Positions 9,273 through 17,319 are shown, counted from the stretch's first letter. The stretch is 64,000 nt of DNA from an uncultured Sphingomonadaceae bacterium (GCA_947493955.1 CANLSQ010000001.1:992001-1056000); one strand, 5' to 3'. Made by a program: numbers and translations. Notes: a model not told the origin generated them from the letters alone.

Positions 9273-10181
9273 TCAACCTGCTGTAAGAAGTTGTTTTTCT
9301 CCAGCAATACGCAGCATCGCTTTTTGCAGCTTCTCAAACGCGCGTACTTCAATCTGCCTTATCCGTTCGCGGCTGACTTCATAGACCTTGCTCAGGTCTT
9401 CCAGCGTCTTGGGATCTTCCGACAAACGGCGCTCAGCAAGAATATGCTGTTCGCGTTCGTTCAGCGATTCCATCGCCTCGGTCAGCATATCATGGCGGAA
9501 ATCGGCTTCCTGCGCGTCAGCAATCTGCTGGTCATGCAGCGGCCCGTCATCTTCCAACGTGTCCTGCCACTGGCCACCATCGCCATCTTCCGACAATGGC
9601 ACGTTCAGCGACGCATCGCCGCCCATGGACATGCGGCGGTTCATATTGACTACTTCATGTTCAGCCACGCCGAGATCGGTGGAAATCTTGTTCACATCTT
9701 CAGGTGACAAGTCGCCATCTTCAAACGCTTCAAGGTTATTTTTCATCCGGCGCAGGTTGAAGAAAAGCTTCTTCTGCGCGGCGGTCGTGCCCATTTTTAC
9801 GAGGCTCCAGCTGCGTAACACATATTCCTGTATCGACGCGCGGATCCACCACATGGCATAGGTTGCCAGGCGGAAACCTCTATCGGGTTCAAATTTCTTC
9901 ACGCCCTGCATCAGGCCGACATTGCCCTCCGAAATCAGGTCCGAGACGGGCAGGCCGTAGCCGCGAAAGCCCATGGCGATTTTTGCCACTAGTCGCAGGT
10001 GGGAAGTTACCAACTGGGCAGCCGCTTCCTGATCTTTATGTTCAGAATAGCGTTTTGCCAGCATATATTCTTGTTCGGGTGTTAATAACGGAAATTTACG
10101 TACTTCCGAAAGATAACGGTTCAGGCTCGCGTCCCCCCCTAAGGCAGGGATTTTTGCCGGAACATTGCTATTATTAGCCAT
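9273..10181 (-). CDS. rpoH: RpoH, heat-shock sigma factor (sigma-32)
   Basis: Alternative sigma factor directing RNA polymerase to heat-shock promoters (chaperones, Clp and other proteases). Region 2 is clear (EGNVGLMQGVKKFEPDRGFR, YAMWWIRASIQEY). The RpoH-specific box QKKLFFNLRR at residues 136-145 separates it from RpoD-type factors, and region 4 ends with the helix-turn-helix VSRERIRQIEVRAF. The ATG at 10181 (MANNSN) has an AAGGAAC ribosome binding site and gives 302 residues, a normal length. It lies 75 bases after rluD and ends at a strong terminator. A likely target is clpP at 4865. Confidence 0.96.
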   Translation of the reverse strand: MANNSNVPAKIPALGGDASLNRYLSEVRKFPLLTPEQEYMLAKRYSEHKDQEAAAQLVTSHLRLVAKIAMGFRGYGLPVSDLISEGNVGLMQGVKKFEPDRGFRLATYAMWWIRASIQEYVLRSWSLVKMGTTAAQKKLFFNLRRMKNNLEAFEDGDLSPEDVNKISTDLGVAEHEVVNMNRRMSMGGDASLNVPLSEDGDGGQWQDTLEDDGPLHDQQIADAQEADFRHDMLTEAMESLNEREQHILAERRLSEDPKTLEDLSKVYEVSRERIRQIEVRAFEKLQKAMLRIAGEKQLLTAG

Positions 10182-10255
10182 TTTTGTTCCTTCTCTGGTT
10201 TGCCGCCGGGCCTCATCAAGCACCCATTGGTCTCATTCCATATAGTATCTAATAT

Positions 10256-11209
10256 CTATACACGCAACTTACTGAATAGTTCCTGCATATCGGGTGGAAA
10301 GTTACAGTTAAATAACAGTTTTTCTCCCGTTATGGGGTGAACAAATCCAAGAATAGCAGCATGTAGGGCCTGACGGCAAAATCGAATATCTTTTCTGCCG
10401 GAAAGCAATGATTTTCGACGAGTACCATATAGGGGATCGCCGATAAGACTATACCCGATATGGGACATATGGACCCGTACCTGATGGGTGCGCCCCGTTT
10501 CCAGCGTACATTCCACCAAAGTGGCGCCATTTAGCGGTTCCTTGGTGGTATAATGGGTAGTTGCCGCCTTTCCCTTGTCATCGCCAACCACAGCCATTTT
10601 CTTGCGATCGGTATTGCTGCGCCCGATATTGCCTTCGATCGTTGCCGAAGGCGGATTCGGGCGGCCGTTGCAGATCGCCAGATAACGGCGTTCGATATCA
10701 TGGGCTGCGAATAGCGCCGTCAGGCCCTGATGGGCTTTGTCGGATTTGGCGGCGACCATCAATCCGGAAGTATCCTTATCGATCCGGTGCACGATTCCAG
10801 GTCGCGTGACACCGCCAATGCCCGACAACTGCCCCTTGCAATGATGGAGCAAGGCATTGACCAAGGTTCCGTCGGGATGCCCCGCGGCGGGATGGACGAC
10901 CAAACCCGCCGGTTTATTGACGACAATCAGGTGATCATCTTCGAAAACCACATCGAGGGGTATGTCCTGTGGTTGTGCGGGCCCTTCAATCGGAGCCGGC
11001 ACAGTCAGCGCAAAAGTCTTGCCAGCGCATTTTTTGGAGGAAGGGTCGGTGCAGGTTGCTCCGTCGACAAGCAAGTTGCCGCTTGTGATCAGATTTTTGA
11101 TCCGTTCGCGGGATAGGTCATCGAGAAATCCCGCCAGGGCCGCATCAAGCCGCTGTTTCTTGTCGGTTTCAGGCACGATGCCGGATTTTATGGATTGCCC
11201 CGCTGTCAT
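10256..11209 (-). CDS. rluD: RluD-type 23S rRNA pseudouridine synthase
   Basis: A 317-residue RluA-family pseudouridine synthase; RluD modifies helix 69 of 23S rRNA. An N-terminal S4 RNA-binding domain (about 18-75) precedes the catalytic domain, with the catalytic aspartate Asp144 in HRIDKDTSGL. The C-terminal part carries LIGDPLYG and the QALHA motif common to the family. It is divergent from the JAMM peptidase, with starts only about 16 bases apart. RluD is the best fit by S4 domain and length; RluC or RluA specificity is not excluded. Confidence 0.9.
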   Translation of the reverse strand: MTAGQSIKSGIVPETDKKQRLDAALAGFLDDLSRERIKNLITSGNLLVDGATCTDPSSKKCAGKTFALTVPAPIEGPAQPQDIPLDVVFEDDHLIVVNKPAGLVVHPAAGHPDGTLVNALLHHCKGQLSGIGGVTRPGIVHRIDKDTSGLMVAAKSDKAHQGLTALFAAHDIERRYLAICNGRPNPPSATIEGNIGRSNTDRKKMAVVGDDKGKAATTHYTTKEPLNGATLVECTLETGRTHQVRVHMSHIGYSLIGDPLYGTRRKSLLSGRKDIRFCRQALHAAILGFVHPITGEKLLFNCNFPPDMQELFSKLRV

Positions 11210-11225
11210 CGCCTAGATGTGGGCT

Positions 11226-11657
11226 ATGAAACTGGTCATATCAAGCGCGATATTGGACGATTTACAGCAACTCGCTCGTGAAACGGCTCCTGAGGAAGCC
11301 TGCGGGCTACTCTTTGGTGATGATCGGGTCGTTTCAAGCTTCAGGGTGACCAAGAATGTCGCGAAAAATCCACTTCGCCATTTTGAAATCGATCCCCGCG
11401 ATCTTATTGCTGCGGAGCGGGCAATGCGAGATCATGGCCCCCGAATAGTAGGTTATTATCACTCGCACCCTTCCGGCTCCGTGAAACCCTCAAAAACCGA
11501 TGCCAACATGGCAGCGCCAGATGACCGGATATGGCTGATCATCAACGGTCAAGAAGCAGCTGCTTGGCGGACCTTGGAGAATGGTGAAATATATGATCGC
11601 TTTGATCCAATCACCCTTGATTGCGAAGGCACAAAAGGCCAAACAGCGGACAATTGA
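11226..11657 (+). CDS. M67 family metallopeptidase (JAMM/MPN domain)
   Basis: A 143-residue, single-domain Mov34/MPN+ zinc peptidase. The whole JAMM motif is present: Glu24 in EEACGLLFG, His79-Ser-His81-Pro, then Ser89 and Asp92 at the exact canonical spacing, so it should bind zinc and be active. Bacterial relatives cleave after ubiquitin-like sulfur carriers in cysteine or cofactor synthesis, but no such partner gene is adjacent. ATG 11226 matches the family N-terminus; ATG 11217 is also possible, and neither has a strong ribosome binding site. It is followed by chpT after 27 bases. Confidence 0.9.
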   Translation: MKLVISSAILDDLQQLARETAPEEACGLLFGDDRVVSSFRVTKNVAKNPLRHFEIDPRDLIAAERAMRDHGPRIVGYYHSHPSGSVKPSKTDANMAAPDDRIWLIINGQEAAAWRTLENGEIYDRFDPITLDCEGTKGQTADN

Positions 11658-11684
11658 TTTTTCACAATTTAAGGGCCCATTCCC

Positions 11685-12323
11685 ATGTCTCAATCCGGTG
11701 TCGATCTTGCCGCTTTGCTATGTTCGAAATTATGTCACGACCTATTGAGCCCGGTCGGCGCAATCAACAATGGTCTGGAATTGCTGGAAGACGAAACCGA
11801 CCCTGAAATGCGGGATCGTTGTCTCGATCTGCTTGCGGACAGCGCGCGGGCATCGGCAGACAAGCTGAAATATTTCCGTCTGGCCTTTGGGGCCGCGGGA
11901 GGGTTCGGTGACGAAGTCGATCCTGCCGAGGCAAAACAGCTGGTTGAAAGTCTGGTTGGCGATCAGGGTAAAATTACGCTCGGATGGGCCGTTCAAAGCG
12001 GCACACTACCCAAAAAGGCAATCAAGATACTGTTGAATCTGGCGCTGATCGCAAGAGAAGCGCTGGTTCGGGGCGGGCAGCTTGATGTTGGCGCTGAGCA
12101 GGGCGATAGCGGCATTGAAGTGGTTGTTCGCGCAACAGGACCAAAAATTGCCCTTGATGACGGCATACGCGCCGCGCTTGAGGGAACATTACCGCAGTCT
12201 GAACTCACGGCTCGCACTGCAGCCGCCTGGATGTCGCGTGAATTGTCCTGTGAAAATGGCGGAGATTTAAGGGTTTCCCCTGAATCGGATACAGAGTTGT
12301 TATTGGGCGCAATAGCGGCCTGA
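11685..12323 (+). CDS. chpT: ChpT, histidine phosphotransferase of the CckA-ChpT-CtrA phosphorelay
   Basis: Alphaproteobacterial histidine phosphotransferase of 212 residues. In Caulobacter, ChpT passes phosphate from the hybrid kinase CckA to CtrA and CpdR and so controls cell cycle and motility genes. The phosphorylated histidine is His18 in LCSKLCHDLLSPVGAINNG, in the dimerisation helix. The C-terminal half is the degenerate ATPase-like domain without nucleotide-binding boxes. cckA and ctrA are not in the window. Presence of chpT supports alphaproteobacterial origin. Confidence 0.93.
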   Translation: MSQSGVDLAALLCSKLCHDLLSPVGAINNGLELLEDETDPEMRDRCLDLLADSARASADKLKYFRLAFGAAGGFGDEVDPAEAKQLVESLVGDQGKITLGWAVQSGTLPKKAIKILLNLALIAREALVRGGQLDVGAEQGDSGIEVVVRATGPKIALDDGIRAALEGTLPQSELTARTAAAWMSRELSCENGGDLRVSPESDTELLLGAIAA

Positions 12324-12348
12324 TGCTTTTGGCTTGGAGGGTTTCACC

Positions 12349-13041
12349 ATGGACATGATCTGGACGCCTTCTCCCAATTTCGACGAGCGCAAACTACCGA
12401 TCAGCATATTGGTGATGCACTATACCGGTATGAAAGATGCAGCTTCTGCGATCAACTGGCTAGCCAATCCCGATGCCAAGGTTTCCGCGCATTATGTCGT
12501 GACCGAGGATGGCCAGGTCGTGAATATGGTCAAGGAAGAAAACCGTGCATGGCACGCGGGCAGGGGCTACTGGCGCGGGATTGAAGATGTAAACAGCGCC
12601 AGTATCGGCATCGAAATCGTGAATCCGGGCCACGAATGGGGCTATGTGCCGTTTCCCGAAGAGCAGATGGATGCTGTCACACGGCTCGCCCATGATATTG
12701 TCCAACGCCACGCTATTGTGCCGACCAATGTCATCGGTCACAGCGATCTGGCGCCGTCACGAAAGCAGGATCCAGGCGAACTGTTCGATTGGGATAGGCT
12801 TGCGAGACACGGCATCGCACTCAAAAAACCGCCTCTGAATCTCGGCGAACCGCCATGGACAGATGGCGGTTTTATGTTGGCTCTGGAACGCTTTGGCTAT
12901 GATATTACCGCTGAGAAAGATGCAGTCGTAGCTTTCCAGAGGCGTTTTCGCCCTAAAAACATCGACGGCGTTATCGATGGTGAATGCCGGGCGCTACTAT
13001 TGTCTTTAATGCTCGACAGAGAGCGTGGAATCACTAAATAG
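12349..13041 (+). CDS. N-acetylmuramoyl-L-alanine amidase, AmpD-like, with peptidoglycan-binding domain
   Basis: A 230-residue amidase_2 (PGRP-fold) zinc enzyme cleaving the bond between N-acetylmuramate and L-Ala in muropeptides. Zinc ligands are His24 (LVMHYTGM), His131 (VIGHSDLAP) and Asp141 (KQDPGELFDW). A C-terminal peptidoglycan-binding domain (about 175-222, FQRRFRP...DGVIDG) follows, as in the AmiD/AmpD group. No signal peptide is visible, so a cytosolic recycling role (AmpD type) is likely. GGAGG at 12336-12340 supports ATG 12349 over the upstream TTG. It is followed within 6 bases by rnpB. Confidence 0.92.
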   Translation: MDMIWTPSPNFDERKLPISILVMHYTGMKDAASAINWLANPDAKVSAHYVVTEDGQVVNMVKEENRAWHAGRGYWRGIEDVNSASIGIEIVNPGHEWGYVPFPEEQMDAVTRLAHDIVQRHAIVPTNVIGHSDLAPSRKQDPGELFDWDRLARHGIALKKPPLNLGEPPWTDGGFMLALERFGYDITAEKDAVVAFQRRFRPKNIDGVIDGECRALLLSLMLDRERGITK

Positions 13042-13046
13042 AGCAC

Positions 13047-13423
13047 ACCAGAGGGTCGGCCAGTCGCGGGAATATGGCCAATATTCGCGAGGAAAGTCCG
13101 GGCTCCACGATTTAAAGGTGCCGGATAACATCCGGCGGGCAGGGGAGTGATCGCCTGTTCAGGGACAGTGCAACAGAAAGCAGGTCGCGACGGTTTCGAC
13201 CCCGTGATATTGAAAGGGTGCGGTAAGAGCGCACCGCGGGTCTGGCAACAGCCCCGGCACGGTAAACCCCACCTGGAGCAAAACCAAATAGGGGCGGCAT
13301 ATGGCGATTTCGGCCTGCAGCCCGGGTTGGTTGCTAGAGCGGCGCAGCAATGCATCGCCAAGATGAATGACTGGCTATTCCTTGTAAAAGGATGGACAGA
13401 ACCCGGCTTACAGACCCTCTGGT
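13047..13423 (+). ncRNA. rnpB: RNase P RNA (rnpB), bacterial type A
   Basis: Catalytic RNA subunit of RNase P, which trims tRNA 5' ends. The ends are fixed by a perfect 11-base P1 helix: ACCAGAGGGTC at 13047-13057 with GACCCTCTGGT at 13413-13423. Conserved core elements are visible: GAGGAAAGTCCGGGCTCC near the 5' end, ACAGAAAGCAG in the middle, GGTAAACCCCACC, and AGATGAATGACTG plus the 3' ACAGAACCCGGCTTACAGACC-type region. No protein is expected here; open frames on either strand are incidental. Confidence 0.97.
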
Positions 13424-13471
13424 ACTTGAAATATGGCTGGAACAGGCGCGGCGCCTTTGTTAGAGAGTGAT

Positions 13472-14008
13472 ATGCCAAAAGCAAGACGATCCGATAACTG
13501 GGGCTTTCCCCGCTGGGGCAGCTATGAAAGCTCGCGCGAAACCGAGCAGGTGAAGATTTGCGACCGGCACGGCTGCAACGAAGCGGGTACCTGCCCGGCA
13601 CCCAAATCGCCCAACAGCCCGGATCGCTGGTATTTCTGTGAGAAACATGCGGCGGAGTATAATCGCGGTTGGGACTATTTCGAAGGTCTCGACAAGGAAG
13701 AACGGGCAAAACGGGAAGCTGACGAGCAGCGCGACGCCAACGCCTATCAGGAAGCCAAGCATTATAGCTGGATGGGATCTGGCGACGGTAGCCGGTCGCG
13801 CGACGAGATGACGGCGCTGGAAATATTCGATTTGACACCCGATGTCGATTTCGAGACGGTCAAGAAGGCATGGCGCGCGATGGCCAAGGAATATCATCCC
13901 GATGTCAATCCGGGCGACGAAGAAGCCGCGAAAAAATTTCAGGCAGCACAGGCGGCCTTTGATGTACTGAAAATTGCCGAAGAACGGCGGGTCTGGAAGC
14001 CGGTTTAA
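13472..14008 (+). CDS. J-domain protein with N-terminal Cys/His-rich segment
   Basis: A 178-residue protein ending in a J domain (about residues 115-178) with the HPD motif at 142-144, so it should stimulate a DnaK-type chaperone. The N-terminal part holds Cys30, His33, Cys35, Cys41, Cys56 and His59, which could bind zinc. The linker is charged and helical. It lacks the Gly/Phe and DnaJ zinc-finger regions, so it is a specialised co-chaperone of the DjlA-like or orphan type. Start ATG 13472 (MPKARRSDNW). Convergent with the next gene, overlapping it by 4 bases. Confidence 0.88.
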   Translation: MPKARRSDNWGFPRWGSYESSRETEQVKICDRHGCNEAGTCPAPKSPNSPDRWYFCEKHAAEYNRGWDYFEGLDKEERAKREADEQRDANAYQEAKHYSWMGSGDGSRSRDEMTALEIFDLTPDVDFETVKKAWRAMAKEYHPDVNPGDEEAAKKFQAAQAAFDVLKIAEERRVWKPV

Positions 14009-14415
14009 GGCTCTTCAGTTGTTTCGGTGTCTTTGTTCATTCGGGTTTGTAATTCGGTAATCTCTTCGATCGTGTATCCACCAGAAACCTGAGCCGTGCG
14101 TCCGTATATATATTCATTTAACACGGGCGTACTCAACAGCTTGTCTTCGAAGCAAAGGGCAAATCTCTTCCCAATGCGTCCTTTCTGAACAGCGGCAAAT
14201 TTGTCATAACCAGTTTCGGAAAATTCGATGTTCAGCACTGGTTCGTTTGAATAAGCGCCAAAGCCGATCCCAGCATAATGGATATCGGAAGCCACAAGTC
14301 GCAGCTCAAAATCCTGCTTTGGCTGTGCCGAGCAATCATGTTCATAACTGGGCTCGTCCACTTCAACCTCTGGAGCCTCTGACCAGGCAATTAGAAGTAA
14401 AGCAGGAAAAATCAT
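14005..14415 (-). CDS. Small protein resembling the SecD periplasmic (P1) head domain
   Basis: A 136-residue protein without close functional assignment. It has a short hydrophobic start (MIFPALLLIA), then a region that follows the SecD P1-head pattern: ELRLVASD early, LCFEDKLLSTPVLNEYI, and GRTAQVSGGYTIEEI, comparable with the usual SecD text around DGKVLSAPVI and GGSGQISG. It has no SecD membrane domain. Its ATG overlaps the sufE stop by four bases, so the pair is co-translated. It could be an envelope protein binding something with the P1 fold; function unknown. Confidence 0.7.
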   Translation of the reverse strand: MIFPALLLIAWSEAPEVEVDEPSYEHDCSAQPKQDFELRLVASDIHYAGIGFGAYSNEPVLNIEFSETGYDKFAAVQKGRIGKRFALCFEDKLLSTPVLNEYIYGRTAQVSGGYTIEEITELQTRMNKDTETTEEP

Positions 14416-14819
14416 ACCTGATATCGCTCTGCGGTCTGATTGATCAACGCAATCATGTTCGGGATTCCCTGGGTGCGATTGGAACTGAGCTGGTTTTTCA
14501 GGTCAAACGGTGCGAGCTTTTCCGCAATATCGGTTTTCAGAACAGCATCAATCGGTTGGTCCTGAACGGTTTCTAGAACCAGCGCGATGATACCTTTGGT
14601 AATGGCGGCGTTGCTGTCTGCCAGAAAATGCAGGCGGTCATCATCCTGTTTCGTTGGATAAACCCATACTGAGGCAGAACAACCACGAACCAGTGTTGCA
14701 TCGGTTTTGAGGGCATCGGGCATCGGTTCTAGTTCCTTACCCAAATCAATCAGAAGCCGGTATCGGTCATCAGCTTCCAGAAATTCATATTCTTCTACAA
14801 GATTATCAAATTTGCTCAT
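14412..14819 (-). CDS. sufE: SufE family cysteine desulfuration protein
   Basis: A 135-residue SufE homologue. SufE accepts persulfide sulfur from the cysteine desulfurase SufS and passes it to the SufBCD scaffold for iron-sulfur cluster assembly. The acceptor cysteine is Cys47 in LVRGCSASVW, and the C-terminal LSSNRTQGIPNMI is typical. No other suf gene is in the window. It overlaps the SecD-head-like gene by four bases and follows the last psp-array gene by 54 bases, so read-through from the psp operon is possible. Confidence 0.92.
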   Translation of the reverse strand: MSKFDNLVEEYEFLEADDRYRLLIDLGKELEPMPDALKTDATLVRGCSASVWVYPTKQDDDRLHFLADSNAAITKGIIALVLETVQDQPIDAVLKTDIAEKLAPFDLKNQLSSNRTQGIPNMIALINQTAERYQV

Positions 14820-14873
14820 CCCCGCCCGCTAGCAGGGCAGGGGATTCGCGTCATCCCTTTTTAGGAGCGGTTG

Positions 14874-15104
14874 TTAAAGCTCCACTCCGGCGGCAATCGC
14901 TTCCAGCTTGCGGATGCGTTCTTTTAGGTCCGCAACTTCAATCCGCGATGTAGCACTGGGGGGATTTTCCTCGCGCCTTTGTTCCAATTCCTTGGACTTG
15001 AGGTCAATCCAGTCCCTCCACCCACGCAGAGCGATAAGGGAGACCGCTGTTAGTCCAATCAAGGTAAATGCAGCAATCATCAGGTAAAAACTGGGTTCTG
15101 GCAT
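14874..15104 (-). CDS. Psp-array small membrane protein, member 6 (76 aa)
   Basis: A 76-residue protein with one N-terminal transmembrane helix (about 6-27) and a C-terminal coiled coil. Its end, VADLKERIRKLEAIAAG, carries the LKER-xx-xLExI motif shared by all small proteins of this array and by PspB. It is the last and shortest member and lacks the EIExLR end. It has a GAGGA ribosome binding site before ATG 15104. Probably a distant PspB/phage-shock paralogue of the inner membrane; no specific function can be given. Confidence 0.75.
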   Translation of the reverse strand: MPEPSFYLMIAAFTLIGLTAVSLIALRGWRDWIDLKSKELEQRREENPPSATSRIEVADLKERIRKLEAIAAGVEL

Positions 15105-15146
15105 GATGCTATCCTCTTTCTCTTCCTGCTTCGTTGGGGGACCGTC

Positions 15147-15416
15147 TTATTGGTCCCGCAATTTCTCAATTTCATTTTCCAATTCGCGTGCGCCGCGATC
15201 ATCGGTGGCGATTTTCTCCAGAACAGCGACGCGTTCCTTGAGATATTTGACTTCCTCGCGCAGTCGTCCGGCGTCGGGGTCAGCTGATGGAGTAACAGTG
15301 ATGGCATTGCCATCTTCATCTTCCAAAATTCCGTTTTGTGCTCGATACTTGCTGGTCATAACCTTACCAATGGTAATCACGATAATTATTGCGACGACAG
15401 CTTCTGCCCAACCCAT
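15147..15416 (-). CDS. Psp-array small membrane protein, member 5 (89 aa)
   Basis: An 89-residue protein: one transmembrane helix (about 4-19), a polar linker, then a coiled coil with VKYLKERVAVLEKIATD and a terminal ENEIEKLRDQ. It is nearly identical in its C-terminal half to the neighbour at 15447, which indicates recent tandem duplication. It has an AAGGAA ribosome binding site. By motif and context it belongs with PspB-like envelope stress proteins; precise role unknown. Confidence 0.78.
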   Translation of the reverse strand: MGWAEAVVAIIIVITIGKVMTSKYRAQNGILEDEDGNAITVTPSADPDAGRLREEVKYLKERVAVLEKIATDDRGARELENEIEKLRDQ

Positions 15417-15446
15417 AATTCCTTTTTCCTTCCTATTCCTATTTGC

Positions 15447-15716
15447 TCAACTGTCTCTCAGCTTCGCGATTTCACTCTCTAATTCCCGTGCACCGCGCTC
15501 GTCAGTTACAATTTTTTCCAACGTTGCCACGCGCTCTTTCAGATATTTCATATCTTCCTGCATGCGCCGGCCATCTTCACTTTCCGGTAGCCGCTCGCCA
15601 ATGAGCATCAGCTCTTTTTGCTTTTCCAGCATCTTGCTTTGATGACGGGTCCATATGGCGAGGCCGCCGAGCAAAAATGGTGCAAGGGGTATCAACACCC
15701 ATAGTTCATCGAACAT
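15447..15716 (-). CDS. Psp-array small membrane protein, member 4 (89 aa)
   Basis: An 89-residue protein with a transmembrane helix at about 5-22, a basic juxtamembrane stretch, and a C-terminal coiled coil carrying MKYLKERVATLEKIVTDER and ESEIAKLRDS. Closest relative is the next gene downstream (15147-15416). Its ATG overlaps the stop of the upstream gene by one base (TGATG), giving translational coupling. Presumed inner-membrane partner in the psp system, inferred from motif and operon only. Confidence 0.78.
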   Translation of the reverse strand: MFDELWVLIPLAPFLLGGLAIWTRHQSKMLEKQKELMLIGERLPESEDGRRMQEDMKYLKERVATLEKIVTDERGARELESEIAKLRDS

Positions 15717-15976
15717 CAGTTCAGCTCCTTCACTTCAGGCTCATCGCGCAGACTTTCAATTTGTCCGGCAACATCAAAACCTTTATCCGTAACAATTCGC
15801 TCCAACACGCGCACCCGCTGCTCCAGTTGTTTGTTATTGACAGCATATTGAGCAGCTTTTTCGGCGGATATCTCGGACTGCATCTTCAATATCTTCTGCT
15901 GATGACTGGTCCAAATTGCGAAAACTCCAACGCCGATGCCGGCAAATGGGATCAACAGGGCTAGATATTCAATCAT
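15716..15976 (-). CDS. Psp-array small membrane protein, member 3 (86 aa)
   Basis: An 86-residue protein with an N-terminal transmembrane helix (about 5-23) and a coiled coil ending in LEQRVRVLERIVTDKG and GQIESLRDE. It has the same architecture as its neighbours but an extra acidic end. It sits 10 bases after the upstream gene and overlaps the downstream one by a single base. It is a paralogue within the array; unknown function apart from probable membrane-stress association. Confidence 0.78.
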   Translation of the reverse strand: MIEYLALLIPFAGIGVGVFAIWTSHQQKILKMQSEISAEKAAQYAVNNKQLEQRVRVLERIVTDKGFDVAGQIESLRDEPEVKELN

Positions 15977-15986
15977 ATTGATCTCC

Positions 15987-16307
15987 TTAGTTTTTCGGTG
16001 CGCGCAGGGCTTCGATTTCGTTTGTCAGACGATGGCTATCGTCGGTCACAATCCGCTCAACATTGGCAAGCCGGTCTTTCATCGATCCGATCTCGGCGCG
16101 CAGTTCCGCATTTTCTTGTGTCAGCAGTTTGACGCGTTCCACCGCCTCGTTGTCCGTTTTCGGATAAACCGCTTTGCCCCACTGATTTTCAAGCGGATAG
16201 CCGTTTTTTATCCGCATCCAGGTTGTGGCCACCCATCCCAGTGTTACGACTGCACAAGCAAATCCGATGGGCCACAAAATAGAGGGGTTAGCTAAAATAC
16301 TCTCCAT
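15987..16307 (-). CDS. Psp-array small membrane protein, member 2 (106 aa)
   Basis: A 106-residue protein: transmembrane helix at about 10-28, a short KNGYPLENQWG linker, and a longer coiled coil (about 52-100) with MKDRLANVERIVTDD and NEIEALR. The linker pattern HGYPLEDEWG/NGYPLENQWG is shared with the adjacent upstream paralogue (16307-16606), so these two form a sub-pair. Start and upstream stop overlap by one base (TAATG). Confidence 0.78.
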   Translation of the reverse strand: MESILANPSILWPIGFACAVVTLGWVATTWMRIKNGYPLENQWGKAVYPKTDNEAVERVKLLTQENAELRAEIGSMKDRLANVERIVTDDSHRLTNEIEALRAPKN

Positions 16308-16606
16308 TATCCCTTCTCCCGCAACGCTTCAATTTCATCTGCTGTTCGTTTGGCTGGATCAGTCGCGATCCGTTCCAGAACTGCAAGACGCTCCTGCAAG
16401 CGATCGATCTTACCAACCAACTCTTCATTTTCCGCAGAGAGCAGCTCAATTTTACGATCGGCCTTTGGGTCATCCTTTGCGGTTGTCCCGCCCCACTCAT
16501 CTTCAAGCGGATAGCCATGTTTAGCCCGGATCCAATTATTGATTATATAGCCAGCATAACAAACGGCGATAATGGCGATAACAAATCCCGGTCCACCCCA
16601 ATTCAT
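16307..16606 (-). CDS. Psp-array small membrane protein, member 1 (99 aa)
   Basis: A 99-residue protein with an N-terminal transmembrane helix (about 6-25), the KHGYPLEDEWG linker, and a coiled coil with LQERLAVLERIATDP and DEIEALREKG. It is the array member nearest to pspC and the probable sister of the next gene. Membrane-bound with a cytosolic helix by topology rules; the shared motif matches the PspB helix at 17017, supporting a common origin. Confidence 0.78.
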   Translation of the reverse strand: MNWGGPGFVIAIIAVCYAGYIINNWIRAKHGYPLEDEWGGTTAKDDPKADRKIELLSAENEELVGKIDRLQERLAVLERIATDPAKRTADEIEALREKG

Positions 16607-16633
16607 AGTCAGTCTCCCTAAATTCTGTGTGGC

Positions 16634-17014
16634 TTAGCGCAGTTTTTCAATCTCATTCGAAAGTGCGCGGTTATTACTGGTGTAATATAATTCCATATCG
16701 GCAAGACGGCGGTCAATCTCACGAAAGCGTGATTTAACGTCTCTGGCCGTGCGGCGCGGGGATTGACGGACTCCTTGCCAAAATTCCCGTTCCTCTCTGT
16801 CGCCATAAAGTTCGATCGGTTTGGGATCAGCCGATTTTGCCGCGATCCAATAAGCAACCAAGGTCCATGGAAAGGCGAAAGTCACGGTGGCCATCACGGC
16901 AGCTAACCTGACCCACATAACGTTTATTCCGGTATAGTCGGAAATTCCGGCGCATACTCCGCTCCATTTGGCGCGCTGTTTATCAAGATAAAATTTTGTG
17001 CGGATCGAAGCCAT
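16634..17014 (-). CDS. pspC: PspC domain protein with appended coiled coil
   Basis: A 126-residue PspC-domain protein. The N-terminal part (about 1-60) is the PspC domain: basic start, KWSGVCAGISDYTGINVMWVRL, then a hydrophobic helix to about 58. In enterobacteria PspC senses membrane stress and releases PspA from PspF. The C-terminus (about 85-126) is a coiled coil ending in RLADMELYYTSNNRALSNEIEKLR-like text, the same end motif as the small array proteins, so PspC itself has acquired or donated that module. It starts 2 bases from the pspB stop. Confidence 0.88.
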   Translation of the reverse strand: MASIRTKFYLDKQRAKWSGVCAGISDYTGINVMWVRLAAVMATVTFAFPWTLVAYWIAAKSADPKPIELYGDREEREFWQGVRQSPRRTARDVKSRFREIDRRLADMELYYTSNNRALSNEIEKLR

Positions 17015-17016
17015 GA

Positions 17017-17319
17017 TTAGCGCCTTTCTTTTTTCAAGAGATTATCGAAATTTTCGAGTGTCGGTTTGGGTTCATTGCCTGCACCCGGTAATGCTGACTG
17101 CCGCCAGTCCGGATTGTCTGCTGCCATGATCCGTTCTATTGTCTCCATGCGTTCGTCCAATCGGCGTGCCATGATGTGCAAATCGTCGAGCAGTTGCTCG
17201 TCTTCATTGGTGATGGTTGCGGCCGTTTTCCATTTTGTAACATAATGGAAAATGATCCACGGGAACGCGACAAACAGAGTGACAATCGCAAAAAACGGGA
17301 TAAGATCGTTCGAGTCCAT
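17017..17319 (-). CDS. pspB: PspB, phage-shock envelope stress protein
   Basis: A 100-residue PspB-like protein: N-terminal transmembrane helix (about 7-27), FHYVTKWK, then the leucine-zipper-like helix with MARRLDERMETIERIM. E. coli PspB is about 74 residues; this one has a polar C-terminal extension. PspB acts with PspC at the inner membrane to relieve PspA inhibition of PspF. Its ATG overlaps the pspA stop by one base. The LDERMETIERI segment is the apparent template for the motif repeated in the downstream array. Confidence 0.86.
   Translation of the reverse strand: MDSNDLIPFFAIVTLFVAFPWIIFHYVTKWKTAATITNEDEQLLDDLHIMARRLDERMETIERIMAADNPDWRQSALPGAGNEPKPTLENFDNLLKKERR

Noticed and set aside
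12897-13838. A 313-codon minus-strand frame over rnpB and the J-domain gene.
   Set aside because: The sequence is fully explained by the RNase P RNA and flanking genes; the translation is low-complexity Arg/Pro/Ser-rich.
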